From Anastrepha obliqua (taxonomy: Eukaryota; Arthropoda; Insecta; Diptera; Tephritidae): a stretch of DNA of 64,000 bases. Positions 21,010-33,130 of this stretch are shown piece by piece. The position numbers and the translations under genes were made by a program. Under the pieces are notes generated by a model that did no database searches, was not told the DNA's origin, and saw only the letters and a list, made by a program, of their open reading frames with translations. Location: assembly GCF_027943255.1 (NCBI RefSeq), contig NC_072893.1, forward strand, positions 35,920,001-35,984,000. The letters are read 5' to 3'. Numbering within the stretch: position 1 is the stretch's first letter; each line of letters starts with the position of its first letter.

Positions 21010-22099
21010 CGACTTTTACAGCTTGGGGCAAGGAGAGCAGTAGAAAAAATATGACTACGAACAATTTAAGCCAACAGCTAACCAGCTGAATTGACCTGCG
21101 AAAGAACGTGACCAAGTTAGGCGGAAATGATGAAGAAATAATAAAAAATAAGAAAATGGGTAGAAACAGGTAATGGGCAAAAGAATAAATGGAATGCAAA
21201 GAAAACCACAGCAGCAATGAAAGTAATCCAGTAATCCAAGTAAGAGAATTGGGTTAAAACTCACAGAGCTGCTGAGCCATTTGCGTAAACTGCAAACCAA
21301 AAGAGAAGTTAATAACTTGCGTTGGCTTGCGACAAATTGAAAATACAAACACATGTACGTGCACACAAATGCATGCATACATACATAAATAATGGCCTAC
21401 CACTACAGGTGCGCAGTTTATGTACACATGTACACATGTCATTACCGTGGATTACCGCATAAGTATTTATTTTGTTCCTTTACCTTCCTTGCTTTACACT
21501 TTTATTGCGTCTGATTGCGTAGCAGAGATTTGTGTCAACATAAACAACGAAGTAAAACTTAAGCAACTTAAGAAGAAAATACAGAGGCACTGCAAATATT
21601 GGAGATATGGCAAGTGAGGTCTTTGCCTAAAAGAAAATACTAAAGATTAAGTAAGACTCTAAGAGGTATTTGTCAATTGCGCTGAAACTCGGAGTTAATG
21701 TAGGTTTCGATCATAGTACGGGATGAGGTTATAGAAAATCTTATATTTATGAATGGTATTTTGTACAACGCCGAAAAAGAAATTTTACTTCGAAGAACTC
21801 GAGCCAGAAAATGGAACGACGATGTATAGCTCAAATAGTGGAAGCACAAAAGACACTGCCTTTGGGGTCAGAGAAAGAAAGAGTGGCATATTATTCGAAG
21901 CAAGAAAGTATGGTTCGAAATAAGTGGCACTCACTTAAGAACAGGTTGAGATGACGGTCTTTAAGAATGTAAGATGTAAGAATATAAACGACAATATGAG
22001 GGCTGATCTCTAGAGCATGGGTAAATTATAGAGCGGCTTAAAAGCTGCTTAAATCACAGGACTCCGTGGACTCTAAAAATCTTACTTTTCAAGTGGCCG
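21010..22099. other. No recognised feature
   Basis: Unique-looking sequence. Long minus-strand frames around 20852-21378 are hydrophobic and overlap in several frames, typical of chance frames opposite A/G-rich DNA. Confidence 0.35.
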
Positions 22100-22129
22100 A
22101 TTATAAAATTAACCTCCGGTTATCTAGCG

Positions 22130-24370
22130 CCACTTAGTAATAACAAAGGAAGCCGCCATTCGTTTCGCCATCGAATCTTTTGGCGGCTACAAGTCCCCCG
22201 GACTAGATGACATATATCCTGACATGCTGAAGGAAGGCGCAGAGTCCGTGACAGCAGCCTTGAAGAAAATCTTCTTTGCATGCCTGGCATTGGCCTACAT
22301 ACCACGCTCTTGGAGGATGGTGAGGGTCGCGTTCATCCCAAAGGTTGGAAGAGATGGCTACACCAGCCCCAAAAGCTTTAGACCCATCAACATGACTTCT
22401 TTCATGCTGAAAAGTCTCGAACGACTGATGGAATTCCGCATACGTCAGAAGTCGCTTAAAGCTTACCCTCTGTCTCCATTTCAGCAAGCCTATCAAAGTG
22501 GAAAATCCTGCTAGTCGGCACTGCAAAACCTTGTTGCTAGGGTAGAGTTGGCCATCGACAGGAGGAACTATAGACTCTGGATATAGAGGGGACTTTTCAT
22601 AATGCCACTTTTGACAATATGTGCAACTCTGCCAGTAGACATGGTGTGGGCCGGGGGCTGGTGAGCTGGATTCGTTCACTGCTAGCCCAAACAATCGTCA
22701 CGGTGTGGGCGGAGGAGGGTCTGCTGGTTTCGTCCGGGGTAAATAGAGGCTACCCCCAAGGTGGTGTGGTGTCTCCACTGCTCTGCTTCATTGCTCTGCA
22801 CACAAGTATATGCGAACGACGTTGCCTGTTTATTAACGGGCCCTTCGCTTAGAAACATCTGCAGAAAAGACCAGAAAATTCTGGATATGATTGACACTTG
22901 CCAATGGGCTATCGACAAGTCCCACCAAAACTGGTATTGTCCTCTTTACCAGAGGGATGAAGCTTGATGGACTCGTTCTGCCTAAGCTAAAAGGAGTCAC
23001 AATCCAACTATCCAAAAAAATCAAATATCATGGAGTAATCCTTGATTGATAGTAAAATTCTTTGGAAGTCCCACGTTAAAACAAAGACATCCAAAGCACT
23101 GACACCTTTCTGGCAGCGCAAAGGTGTCTTTGGGAAAACGTGGAGTATTTCTCCTAGCAAGGTCCTATGGATCTATACGGCGCAAAGGTGTCTTTGGGAA
23201 AACGTGGAGTATTTCTCCTAGCAAGGTCCTATGGATCTATACGGCTATGATAAGACCTATTATCCCCTATGCATCCGTGGTCTGGATGAGTAGACTCTCC
23301 CTCGTGGGAGTCAGGAGGACCTTATCGAGACTACAACGCACTGTGGCCATCTGTTGCACCGGAGCTTTTCCGACTACTTCAGGTCCGGCATTAGATGCTC
23401 TGATTAGTCTACCACCACTTGATGTTTTCATCCAAGGAGAGGCCTTTAAGACCATCTGCAGGCTGAAACGTAATGGGAACTGGTAGGGCCCCTGCCCGGC
23501 GTTGGAAAACAGGGAAGGCATGGAGTTCGATCCAACGATGTTTGCCATGCCCCTTGACTCCATGCCATCCAGAGTCGTGCTAGACAAGAGATACAGGGTA
23601 GTGCTGCCAAAGGCTCAGTTGTGGTCAATCTCTGAAAATGAACCCGCAAACACTGTTTTCGCATTTTCTCGAATGGCTAAATCCAGCAAGACAAAGCTGC
23701 ATTTTGCTCTTGGAATGCATGCATCTGTGTTTCAAGATGGAGAGGCAGATCTATATGTATCTGCAGCGACAGCCAAGCTGCGCTCCTGGCCTTAGACAGC
23801 CTCCCAACCACATCAGGCGTAGTCGAGTCCTGTAAATCCAGGCTGAACTATGTCGGTAGACATAGTAGCCTGATGCAAACAAGGGTCCCGGGACACGTGG
23901 GTATCGCGGGAAACGAGACCTCTGACTCCTTAGCTAAGATGGGCTCTGAGGCCAACTTCTTTGGCCCAGAGCCCGTTTTGCCACTCCCTTCTGCGGGCGT
24001 CACAGCCACGGTTAGCAAATGGGTAACTATCACCCACAAGCGAACTTGGCAGGCTGAGAGAGGCTGCAGATGGACTAAACTGATGTTACCTGTCATGTCC
24101 GATCGACTGTCGCAAACCCTTCTGTCATTAAGCGGAAAGGAGAGCAAACAGGTGGTTGGACTGATGACGGGCCACTTTCTGTGGGTGAAGCACATGATTA
24201 GAGGAGGATGAGACGGTGGACCACTTCCTGTACGTCTGCCCCGCCTTCGCTCGAATCAGGTTTGAGGTCTTTGCCACTGATGTGTTAAGAAGTGACCCCC
24301 TTGGCTCCTTGGAACCACAAGATCTACTCAGATTTCTTCGGAGGTCGAGTAGATTTAAAGAAAATTAAAA
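22130..24370 (+). pseudogene. LINE reverse transcriptase-RNase H protein, broken
   Basis: Blocks in order: IRFAIESFGGYKSPGLDDIY; RMVRVAFIPKVGRDGYTSPK and SFRPINMTSFMLKSLERLME (fingers); PLSPFQQAYQSGKSC; the palm with VYANDVACLLTG near 22810; a connection with VVWMSRLSLVGVRRTLSRLQ; RNase H with ALLALDSLPTTSGVVES, RVPGHVGIAGNETSDSLAKM; and a C-terminal Cys/His segment, DETVDHFLYVCPAFARIRF. The palm motif normally reads YADD, but here the sequence is YAND, which would abolish catalysis. Stops after KSC, near 22584, and a 64-bp duplication at 23116 that shifts the frame also disable it. Confidence 0.8.
23116..23243. repeat. 64-bp tandem duplication inside the LINE
   Basis: The unit starting GCGCAAAGGTGTCTTTGG occurs at 23116-23179 and again, apparently identical, at 23180-23243. 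The unit is not a multiple of three, so it shifts the frame. Identity of the two units implies a recent event. Confidence 0.9.
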
Positions 24371-24449
24371 GGGAATCGAAGTGTAGTACAATGGAATAAT
24401 TAATGTCTGAGTCCTGCACTTGCTAGTTGTCCCGACAAAACAAAAAAAA

Positions 24450-26378
24450 TGTTCCATCCCTATGGATTTATGGATATACTTACATATATATGAAATATTC
24501 AACTTAGTTCTCTTCCAGAGTTCGTACAGAAATGTAAAGAAGTACCTCAACATTCACATCACATCCATTTTTATTATCATACACAATTGTATATGGCATT
24601 TAATTACTTCAATTTACCGTTCTCATCAAATATTCTACATAATTTCCTCAACAGCACTTAAGAGCTCTTAAATTATATCCTCCTTTATCTCCTCTTCGCC
24701 GCTTTATTTAATAAATCCCCATCTTCTTAAGCTTCCTGTCTATTTTCCATTTATATTCGCTATCATTCACCAACAAAGGAATGTTCGTGGGCATTACAAT
24801 CCTATTTACTCGTACATTTGAGAAACATGGGCCATTTTATTATTTTGGATGTTTTGTTGTTCCCTTAGATTTTATTGCTGCTGGTTAACAAACAAAATCC
24901 ATCAGAATTTGACAACCTCACAATTAAAGACGAGCAACACATAATAAATATATATAAACATATTAAAACTTACTTGCATAGGTATATGTATGTATGTGCA
25001 TACCCTGTAGGAAAATATTGAACTAGTAAAACGATTTTCTGGGTTAGAATTAATAACACTTTGAGAATTGCGAATCCCTTTGGTACTCACTTGCGAATAG
25101 CGACATCTATCTTGTAAGAAATTAAATGAATTTTGCAGTATACGGGCGTCTTTTCGTTCGCTCCGCAGTCTATGTTCATTACCTAGTAATTCACGTTCAC
25201 TTGAGCGTCGGGCATCTATATATTCATTCTCCACCCCCTATTGCTGTCTATATTGCTAGTGACAATTCAAGTGATAAGCCCAACAGTCCACATGGAAAGA
25301 TGGAAAGAATAATGAGATGGCGCCTATCGCGGTCTCGTTACTTTGCTTTCAACGAATTTGACAACGAGTTACGTCATTTAGCTGCAGTATGGCCAGATTA
25401 CTATTTTCGTAACTTGATTTAGCATTTTTTTTTTTGTTATTTAGTCTCAGAGTTTTAGTTATTCCTTCATGACATTTTTCTTGCCTGTTCTAATTAAAAT
25501 GTAATGTTTATAATTTTGTAAAATATACATTTTTTTTTAAATTAGTTCAATAATTCACTCAGTTTTATTTAGCTTTACTTTTTTTAACATCTGGTGGCAT
25601 TGCCCGCGATTGCAGTTGTTGTTGGTGTTCTTCTCCTTTCAGCAGTCAAATCTCTCTCTCGCTACTGCAGTGTTGCCTAGCTTTGGATATAAAAACGCAC
25701 TAAAATGCCCATTTAAAGAAAATAAAACACCAAATTTTTATTGAATCCCTTAAAGAACTTTGTATGCGTGACAAATTGTCTTTAGAATGTGCGTTTTTTT
25801 TTAAATAAATGTGTTATGCTTATGTACAATTTAATTTATGAGTTTTTTTTTGGTTAAGCGAGACTATTTTGTTAAGGTCCCGAATTATTTGCTAAATTTT
25901 AGGTTATGTAACTAGATAAGGTACTCTTTTTGTAAGAATGTCTTTAGTATTTTCTGGTATTTTGTGGCTTATTTTTACTATGAATACACCTCTTGATGCT
26001 TTATGTCCCACTAAGGATTGAGGACCGGAAGAAATGATTACACTACTATGGTTTTAATCCGCATTCAGTAAATGCAAACGCCTTTTCAAATGTGTAAAAA
26101 GGTTTTCAATCTTAAGAAGAGTTGAGAGAGGGGCATTTAATATTCTTGCATAACCTTAAAAGGAACAAAAAACTAAATTCACATTTTCAAAATATCAAAT
26201 TTGATAAGAACCAACTAATTTTCATTAGCACTAAAGTCTTCTCAGAGTGGCCTTTTTAACCTTCTTTTGTATAATAATACAGCTTTTTTTTAATTCAACT
26301 TTCGGTAGTTTTGAATTAAAAAAAAAGAAACTAGCACCAAACTTCAAAATTTTCGCATTTTCGGTATAAAAAAGCACT
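24450..26378. other. No gene recognised
   Basis: Contains an unassigned 98-codon plus-strand frame at 25126-25422 whose last 60 codons look mildly protein-like, but no family is recognised. The rest is AT-rich with T runs. Confidence 0.3.
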
Positions 26379-27622
26379 AAATTTATTGCGAACAGCAAAT
26401 GGTTGGAAATACTGCACAACTTGGAAAAACGTGACGGGCGCAATCTTCTTTCTATCATTCTTGATGCTGCTCGATATTGTAAAGATTTCGAATGCTCTCC
26501 GGAAAATGCGCAAATACTTACTGTTGTAAGTTAGCTATAAGTTAGCTAAGATGGGCTCTGAGGCCAACTTCTTTGGCCCAGAGCCCGTTTTGCCACTCCC
26601 TTCTGCGGCCATCACAGCCACGGTTAGCAAATGGGTAACTATCACCCACAAGCGAGCTTGGCAGGCTGAGAGAGGCTTCAGATGGACTAAACCGATGTTA
26701 CCTGTCATGTCCGATCGGCTGTCGCAAACCCTTCTGTCACTAAGCAGAGGGGAGTGCAGGCGGCTGGTTGGACTGATGCCGGGCCACTTTCTGTGGGCAA
26801 AGCACATGGGAAGGTTGGGCATCTCAGACAGTGTACTCTGCCCAGCTTGTGAAGAGGAGGATGAGACGGCGGACCACTTCCTGTGTGTCTGCCCCGCCTT
26901 CGCTCGAATCAGGTTTGAGGTCTTTGGCACTGATGTGTTAAGAAGCGACCATCTTGGCTCTTTGGCATTACAAGATCTACTTCGATTTCTTCGGAAACCG
27001 AGTAGATTTAAAGAAAATTAAAAGGAAATTCAAGTGTAGTACAATGGACTTAATTAATGTCTGAGTGCTGCACTTACTAGTTGTCCCGACAAAAAAAATA
27101 CTGTTGTAATATAGTTGCTCTGAATAGTGTAAATTGTCAGTTATTTGCTGAAGTTCGCTCTCTATACCCAATAAACAATGATAATAATGCTGTCATCTCT
27201 TCGTTAACTTCGGAAATTACAAGTTGCGGCATTGTTGTTGCTAGCCATGCAAACAAAACCAATCCCAGTGCAGCGGGGAAAGATAATGGCACTGACTGCA
27301 AAAACTAAACATCAGGTCTCTAAAAACAAAGACACCAACAAAGGCAACACTGCAACCTCTCTTAGTTAATTTGTCTTCAGCTTCGCCTTTCATCGTATCG
27401 CCCAATGAGAACTCCAATGTACTCACTGTGTTGATCTATAATGCTGATCACTCGAATAAAGTAGTGCGAGCAGAGACGACGTCAACGTCAGCATCGGAGC
27501 TAGCTGCTGCTACGCCTACTAATGCAGCTAATGCACCCGTTGATAATGTTGGATGTACAAAGAATGAAGGACTCTCTGCTGTAGGTGATTCTGAATCTGG
27601 TGGACTTTCTGCAGTAGATTAA
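26379..27622 (+). pseudogene. Possible decayed host gene exon, split by a LINE
   Basis: KFIANSKWLEILHNLEKRDG, NLLSIILDAARYCKDFECSP and ENAQILTVV read as a compact, helix-rich protein segment to 26529. A LINE copy with target duplication interrupts it. Reading resumes at 27110 in a shifted frame with VALNSVNCQLFAEVRSLYPI and a low-complexity tail to a stop at 27307. It continues from 27368 with SSASPFIVSPNENSNVLTVL and an Ala/Thr/Ser-rich linker, stopping at 27622. Codon choice and composition differ from nearby transposon frames. I do not recognise the family. Frameshifts and stops suggest a pseudogene, though unseen introns could explain some breaks. Confidence 0.35.
26530..27098 (+). mobile_element. 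RNase H-bearing LINE, copy 2 (5'-truncated)
   Basis: Matches 23935-24449 closely, from KMGSEANFFGPEPVLPLPSA to the 3' end TTGTCCCGACAAAA. It keeps an open frame of 156 codons (26551-27021) including the complete C-terminal motif CPACEEEDETADHFLCVCPA, which is damaged in copy 1. It is flanked by an 11-bp target duplication, TACTGTTGTAA, at 26519-26529 and 27099-27109. The 5' break falls inside the RNase H region. It is younger or better preserved than copy 1. Confidence 0.9.
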
Positions 27623-27864
27623 TCTAAACAAAATTTGTAAAGCGCCTTTAATTATTGTTGGAATCAACTGAAATGCAAATCTCTATGTACTGTCCGACTG
27701 ATATTACTGCATCTGCCATCCTTTAAGCCCACTATTCAGCCTGGTGAGCTATGCATGTGTCGAAAAATAGCGAAAAGTAAATGCACACACGATTGCCCTA
27801 CTTGCACGTAACGCCTATGACCTAAAAATTAAATTACATTATAAGAAATAAAGCCTTATTTTAG

Positions 27865-28165
27865 GTATCTCCACATATCTACGACTATTAACATGCCGGT
27901 AAACTTCGATTATTTCTGTGATTTTAGCGACATTTTCGATGTCGCCTGCCTATGCGAGGTGCATCTTTCACATCAAAAATGCCTGAACGGAATCGGCGAA
28001 GCCAAAATTGCAGGTAATTACTATTACAGCATGAATATCGTTCACAAATTCATCGATCTGGCTTGCAAAGAAAAACTGTAAAATGTACCGAATTTTCTCT
28101 CTGTTGACTTCCATTGCTAACACCCTGTAACTCACAACTGAATGGAATAAACAGAAAACAGCAAA
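27865..28165 (+). CDS. Candidate last coding exon, dsRNA-binding-like
   Basis: A clean 3' splice site, CTTATTTTAG, ends at 27864. The exon then encodes, in one frame, YLHISTTINMPVNFDYF, DFSDIFDVACLCEVHLSHQK and GIGEAKIAGNYYYSMNIVHK, ending ACKEKL and a stop at 28079-28081. AATAAA follows at 28146, a normal polyadenylation position. The pattern of beta-strand, G-x-G-x-A-K-x-A, then helix resembles the C-terminal half of a double-stranded RNA-binding domain; this is a weak similarity. It may be the last exon of the gene represented by the decayed stretch upstream. No donor exon was identified with confidence. Confidence 0.4.
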
Positions 28166-28259
28166 CGAATTTTTTTAGTGGGAAATGTCACCTTGACAAC
28201 GAGCATAAACTTAAAATTGTTTGATCGTTACTTTACAAGATATCGGTCACTGCAGCTAT

Positions 28260-29360
28260 CTACCGAGAAAATAATGGATCTCCCCAACTCGGTAGTCAGG
28301 CAGCTCTGAAATCATTAGATTCAGTAAAACACTCATCAAAAACAATAGTTAAATGCCACAAACTATTATGCGAAGTATCACCATATTTTTTAAAATAAAC
28401 CTGATCTGGGTGCCAGGCCATCGATAACATAACAAAGCAGATGGACTTGCAAGGACTGATACAACACTCCACATTCACCCAGATAATGTGCTAATACTGA
28501 TCCCCTTAGCTATGTGGAAATTATTAAAAGGTTCCATCGATCTCTGCCTCTAATGCCTGTTGGAGGCAATCACCATTTTGCCAAATAAGCAGGCAAACTT
28601 GGCCAGAATGAAACCACGGCCGCACAAAATCGCTACTGAATCTTAGGAGGCAGAATGTGAGAAACACGATAGGGGTACTAACCGGGTATTGTCTAATTGC
28701 AGGGGGACTCCACATACAGGGTTGGCCATATTAAACTGACCCATGTGATTATTAAAAAAATATGGAAAAAGAAACATTTTTTTGTGTTTCATTGTGAAAA
28801 ACATTTAATTTAGTTCAAGGAGATTCGTTTACATCACTTTTTGAATATGATATCGCGCAAGTGGTCGCCCTTAGCTCGTATAGCGTAATGTGCCGGTTTT
28901 TCGGCGTTTTCCATAGTTTTGGCCAGCGTCTCGGCCGATATGGCGGCTATTTCCCGTCGGATATTGGCCTTAAGTGCGCCTAGTGTCTTTGGCTTGTTGA
29001 CGTAAACCTTAGATTTCAAATTACAGTAAAAAGTTATAGGGTTACTCAATGGGTCAGTTTAATATGGCCAACCCTGTACATAATGACTTTTGCCGAAGCT
29101 GTCATGATGTTGAAGAAGCGGAACATTCTTCTGCGTGCAGGCAGAAAAACGCTGTCCATGCTCGCAATGGCCTTTCTTGACAGCATTGAAGAGGTCTCAC
29201 AAATAGGGTTGCCGAAATTAATAAAATTCATTAAATTCACAGGTTGATGCAGAGAAAACTCAGAACTTTAAAAAGCGAGCTCCAGTGATATCACAATGGG
29301 ATTATTCAGGCCTAAGTGTGTCGGTTGACAGCCACTCAACCGAACCTAACCTAGCGTATA
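28260..29360 (+). pseudogene. LINE C-terminus with RNase H, split by a MITE
   Basis: Blocks GSQAALKSLDSVKHSSKTIV, LIWVPGH, HNKADGLARTDTTLHI, KSLLNLRRQNVRNTIGVLTG, and, after the insertion, NDFCRSCHDVEEAEH form the tail of an RNase H-bearing LINE: the DSQAAL and WVPGH signatures of RNase H and the C-terminal Cys/His motif. The catalytic Asp of DSQAAL is read here as Gly. Several stops are present. The 3' end near 29345 has CAACCGAACCTAACCTAG. A 360-bp MITE interrupts it at 28717-29076. Confidence 0.75.
28717..29076 (-). mobile_element. 360-bp MITE from a mariner-like element
   Basis: The ends CAGGGTTGGCCATATTAAAC and their perfect complement at 29057-29076 are inverted repeats extending to about 27 bases, with TA at 28715-28716 and 29077-29078. 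Inside, on the minus strand, SKVYVNKPKTLGALKANIRR and GDHLRDIIFKK are the last part of a DD41D-like transposase. It is therefore an internally deleted element. The intact ends and target site imply recent insertion. Confidence 0.9.
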
Positions 29361-30808
29361 GATTTCCTACCACGCTACTTTTTCCCGGTGGTACACAAAA
29401 AGCCAAGTCGGCAAACATAGCAACGCGATTTTCTATTACTGTGTAGTCGAGGTATTTTATGCTTATTCGGTATATTCCTTTACACATTCACTTATTTATC
29501 TAATAAAATATAATATATAAGCACACAGCGCATTTATTACAAATATATTTATGTGAAATTGTACATCTTTAAATCCTCACAGCACATCGTTGCTTCTCTA
29601 GACGCTAAAACCAGTTCAAGCAAGCGCTGCAATTTGCCATAACCGACACACAGACCCACGTGCAGCACAGAAATTCACAATCTTCTGCCCTTCAGCGGAC
29701 ATTAGTAGGCTTGCGGCCGGGCAGGCACATGCGGGTTGCCAACAATAAACGAATATGTATCGCAGCTTGTTGCTTTCATTTCATTTGCCTTTAACTTTGA
29801 CAATTACACACACACAAGAATCTGCTTAACGAAAGGCCTTTTGCGGTTGTTTTTTTTCACAAGTTTTTCCCCATTTCTTGGAATGGTTTTTCCGTGCCGG
29901 TTCATTTATTTCTTCTTCTTTTTCTTCTTCGTTTTTTTTGGATTTACACATTTCTCTGCTGCTGAATTTATCTCAGTGAATACAGTTCATAACTTTGTTG
30001 TCGTTGTTTTTTGTTTTTTTCTTTTACTGCTTTCACTGTTGGTTGCGCTTAATTCGCCCAACAACTGTCCCACGGCTACGTCTTCAGCTGTTTTTGTGAG
30101 GTTCTTTAATGCTGCCACATTTGTCTTTTAGCTTTGTCACTTACACCTTAACACTTCGCTACGGCTAGAAAGATTCTAAGAGAAATACGATTCTAAGAAA
30201 ATTATTCTCAACGTGTATTTCCCCCATCCAGCCTTGTCGACACTTGGTTGGGTTGTGTTTGTCATTGCCTTTGTCCTTATTTGGGTCTATGTGTTGGTTT
30301 CCGCTACAAGGTCATTTTATTTCCGCTTGGATGCTAAGTCTTTTCACAACGAATGCTTTGGGCGTACAGTTAGTGTCTGTTTTTAATTTACCTAGCTCAA
30401 CAGGAGCAAAAATAGCACACACCTACAGATACAAGTACAAGTAATGAATGGGAAAGTGTGCTTGCAGGCTGCGTGCTGCAACTGTTGCCACTCTAAGCGC
30501 GCTTGCTTTAAAACAATTCGCAGGGTCTTTTTTTTACAACCTTCTCTACTTTGCCTTTCGTTATAGATGAATAAATATACTCTAGATTTATTATTTATTT
30601 TGTTCACGTAACGTTACTTTTTATAGCAAGAAACAATTGAATTGGATGCACCTATGGCGGGGATCATTAGTTGTTCGTGCGACTTGAGTTCATTACCATC
30701 CAAGGTAGTGAAAAATTAGAGGTTCTGAGTGATATTTGATGTCATTAAATTTTCTTGTTTTGTTGTCTGGAATTTTTACAGGGGGAAAAACAAGTAAGAA
30801 AGGATGTA
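29361..30808. other. No recognised feature
   Basis: T-rich unique sequence. The 131-codon plus-strand frame at 29736 is mostly Phe from T runs and is not credible as a gene. Confidence 0.4.
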
Positions 30809-30988
30809 CTTTTTATGAGGATGTTTTTCATAGCAGAAATACACTCGGAGGTTGCCATTGCCTGCCGAGGGGTGACCGCTATTAGGAAAATGTTTTTCTT
30901 AACTTGGGTATTTCACCGAGGTTCGAACCTATGTTCTCTGTGTGAATTCCGAATGATAGTCACGCACCAGCCCATTAGGCTACGGCGG
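30809..30988 (-). repeat. SINE family 1 copy
   Basis: On the minus strand the head TAGCCTAATGGGCTGGTGCG and B box GGTTCGAACCTCGG are followed by the body with CAGGCAATGGCAACCTCCGA. Its 3' part is truncated. Confidence 0.8.
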
Positions 30989-31379
30989 CCTCTCTGCATA
31001 GACTTTCGCAACCGATAAACGCCGAGTGAAAATTCATATTCTCAAAAAAATTTCTTTATTAATTCTGATTGTTTAATTACATACTCCAATCAGTTTCGGT
31101 TATAACAAGCATAACAGCATACATTTCTTTAAGAAATAAAAAAGACGAATTTTTTGTTTATTTTATTTGGCCCTATCATTATTTCGTTAAAGTCGAAGTA
31201 AGCACTTCCTTAGAGCAGTATTTTCTCTGATTTTTAAGTGGCTCGCTGTAGGTATTTGAATGTAACTCAAAAAGTTATGGGAATTCCACCACGAAACTTT
31301 CAAGGATTGCTGAGCATAGTCGCAGCTATTATTGAAAAAAAAATACAAAATCTGAAGGCACGGACAGCAACAAAAATGT
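30989..31379. other. No recognised feature
   Basis: AT-rich lead-in to a tandem array. No gene signal. Confidence 0.4.
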
Positions 31380-33130
31380 TTTCCAAAAATTTTGAGCACA
31401 AAAACCTTGGTTTAAAAATATGTAAAAAAATTCTAAAAAATTTCACAAAATTTTTTTTCAAAAAATTAAAAAGAAAGCATTTTAATTAAAAATAAAAATG
31501 GTTTCAAAAAATTCATTTATTCATAAAAATAAAAAAAAAAATTTATAAATAATAAATATATGTATAAATATAAATATGTATACATTAAAATATTGTTTTT
31601 TTAATTTTTTGAAAATATTGTTTTTTATTAAAAAAGCTTTGAGTTTACTTTTTTCCAAAAAAATTTTTTAACATAAAATATTTTTGTGTTCAACATTTTT
31701 TTAAGTTTTTCATTTTACAATGAAAACAATTTTCAACAATTTTGAGCACAAAAACTTTTTTTTCAAAAAATTAGAAAAAAAAATTCTAAAAAAATTCACC
31801 AAAAATTTTTTTCAAAAAATTAAAAGGAAAACTTTATTAAATAAATTTAAAAATACTTTAAAAAAATTATTTTATACAAAAAATTAGCAAACAAATTCTA
31901 AAAAAATTCACAAAAAAACTTATTCGAGAAATTAAAAAGAAAACTTTATTAATTAAAAATAAAAATAGTTTCAAAAAATTATTTTATTCAAGATAATAAA
32001 TTTTTTTTTAAATACACTATAATAAATATAAATATATATATAATTTTAAATATATATAAAAATATAAATGTGTACCTATATATAAAAATTTTTTTTTTTA
32101 TTTTTTGAAAATATTTTTGTTTTTATTAAAAAAGTTTTGTGTTTAATTTTTTCCAAAAGCAATTGTTTTAACTTAAAACATTTTTTGAGATCAAAATTTC
32201 GGGAACATTTTTTTTAAGTTCTTCAGTTTACAAATAAAACAATTTTTAGCAATTTTGAGCACAAAAAATTTTCTTTCAAAAAATTAAATAAATAATTCTA
32301 AAAAATTTCACCAAAAATTTTTTTTGCGAAATTAAAAAAAAACTTTATAAATTAAAAAAGTTTCAAAAATTTATTTTATTCAAAAAATTATAACAACAAA
32401 ATTCTAAAAAATTTCACAAAAAAATTTTACGAAAAATTAAAAAGAAAACTTTAAAATAGCTCGAAAAAATTTATTTATTCGAAAATATTTTTTATAATAT
32501 ATAATTAATATAAATATGCATATACATATAAACAAATATATAAACTTAATATGTATATATAAAAAAACTGTTTTTTTTTTAATTTTTTCACTTTTTTTTA
32601 TTAATTTAATTTTCGAAATTTTTTTTTACCTTAAATGATTTTTTCTGTTCAAAATTTCAGGAGCATTTTTTTTAAGTTTTTCAGTTTACAATTAAGAAAA
32701 AATATTTAGCAATTTTGAGCACAAACAATTTTTTTCAAAAAATAAAAAAAAAAAAATAAAAAAAATCACAAAAACGGTTTGGGAAAATTTAATTAAAAAT
32801 AAAAATAGTTTCAAAAAATTATTTTATTCAAAAAAATATAAAAAATTGCTTATATAGGTATGTATATAATAAATATAAATATGTATGTATATATATACAT
32901 ATAAAAAATATTTGTTTTTTTTAATTTTTTGAAAATATGATTGTTTTAGTAAAACAATTTTGTGTTTAATATTTTTTTTTTAATTTCTGAAAATATTTTT
33001 AGTAAAACAATTTTGTCTTTAATTTTTTGGGAAAAAAAAAATTTTAACTTAAAATATTTTTTGTGTTCAAAATTTCGGGAAAATTTTTATTTTTAACGTT
33101 TTCAGTGTAGGTACAATTAAGCCAATTTCT
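31380..33130. repeat. AT-rich complex tandem array
   Basis: The motif TTTGAGCACAAA recurs at 31391, 31741, 32254 and 32714 (spacings 350, 513 and 460). Each is followed by AAAAATTAAAAAGAAAAC-like, TTTCAAAAAATTATTTTATTC-like and TATATAAATAT blocks in the same order. This is a tandem array of about four diverged units dominated by A and T homopolymers. Reading frames here are meaningless. Confidence 0.75.

Larger units (their letters stand above)
22100..24449 (+). mobile_element. RNase H-bearing LINE, 5'-truncated copy 1
   Basis: Non-LTR retrotransposon tail running from the fingers of the reverse transcriptase to a 3' end TAGTTGTCCCGACAAAA followed by an A-rich tail. The same 3' end appears in copy 2 at 27080-27098. 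Clade is probably in the I/LOA group because an RNase H domain follows the reverse transcriptase; this is inference from domain order. A 64-bp tandem duplication lies inside. Confidence 0.8.

Noticed and set aside
20852..21378. Two overlapping minus-strand hydrophobic frames
   Set aside because: They overlap each other and lie opposite A/G-rich unique DNA; this is typical of chance open frames.
25126..25422. A 98-codon plus-strand frame with a plausible C-terminal half
   Set aside because: No recognisable domain or transcription signals, and another frame overlaps on the minus strand. I could not support it beyond chance.
29736..30131. A 131-codon plus-strand membrane-like protein
   Set aside because: Its hydrophobicity comes from T-rich tracts; there is no conserved motif.
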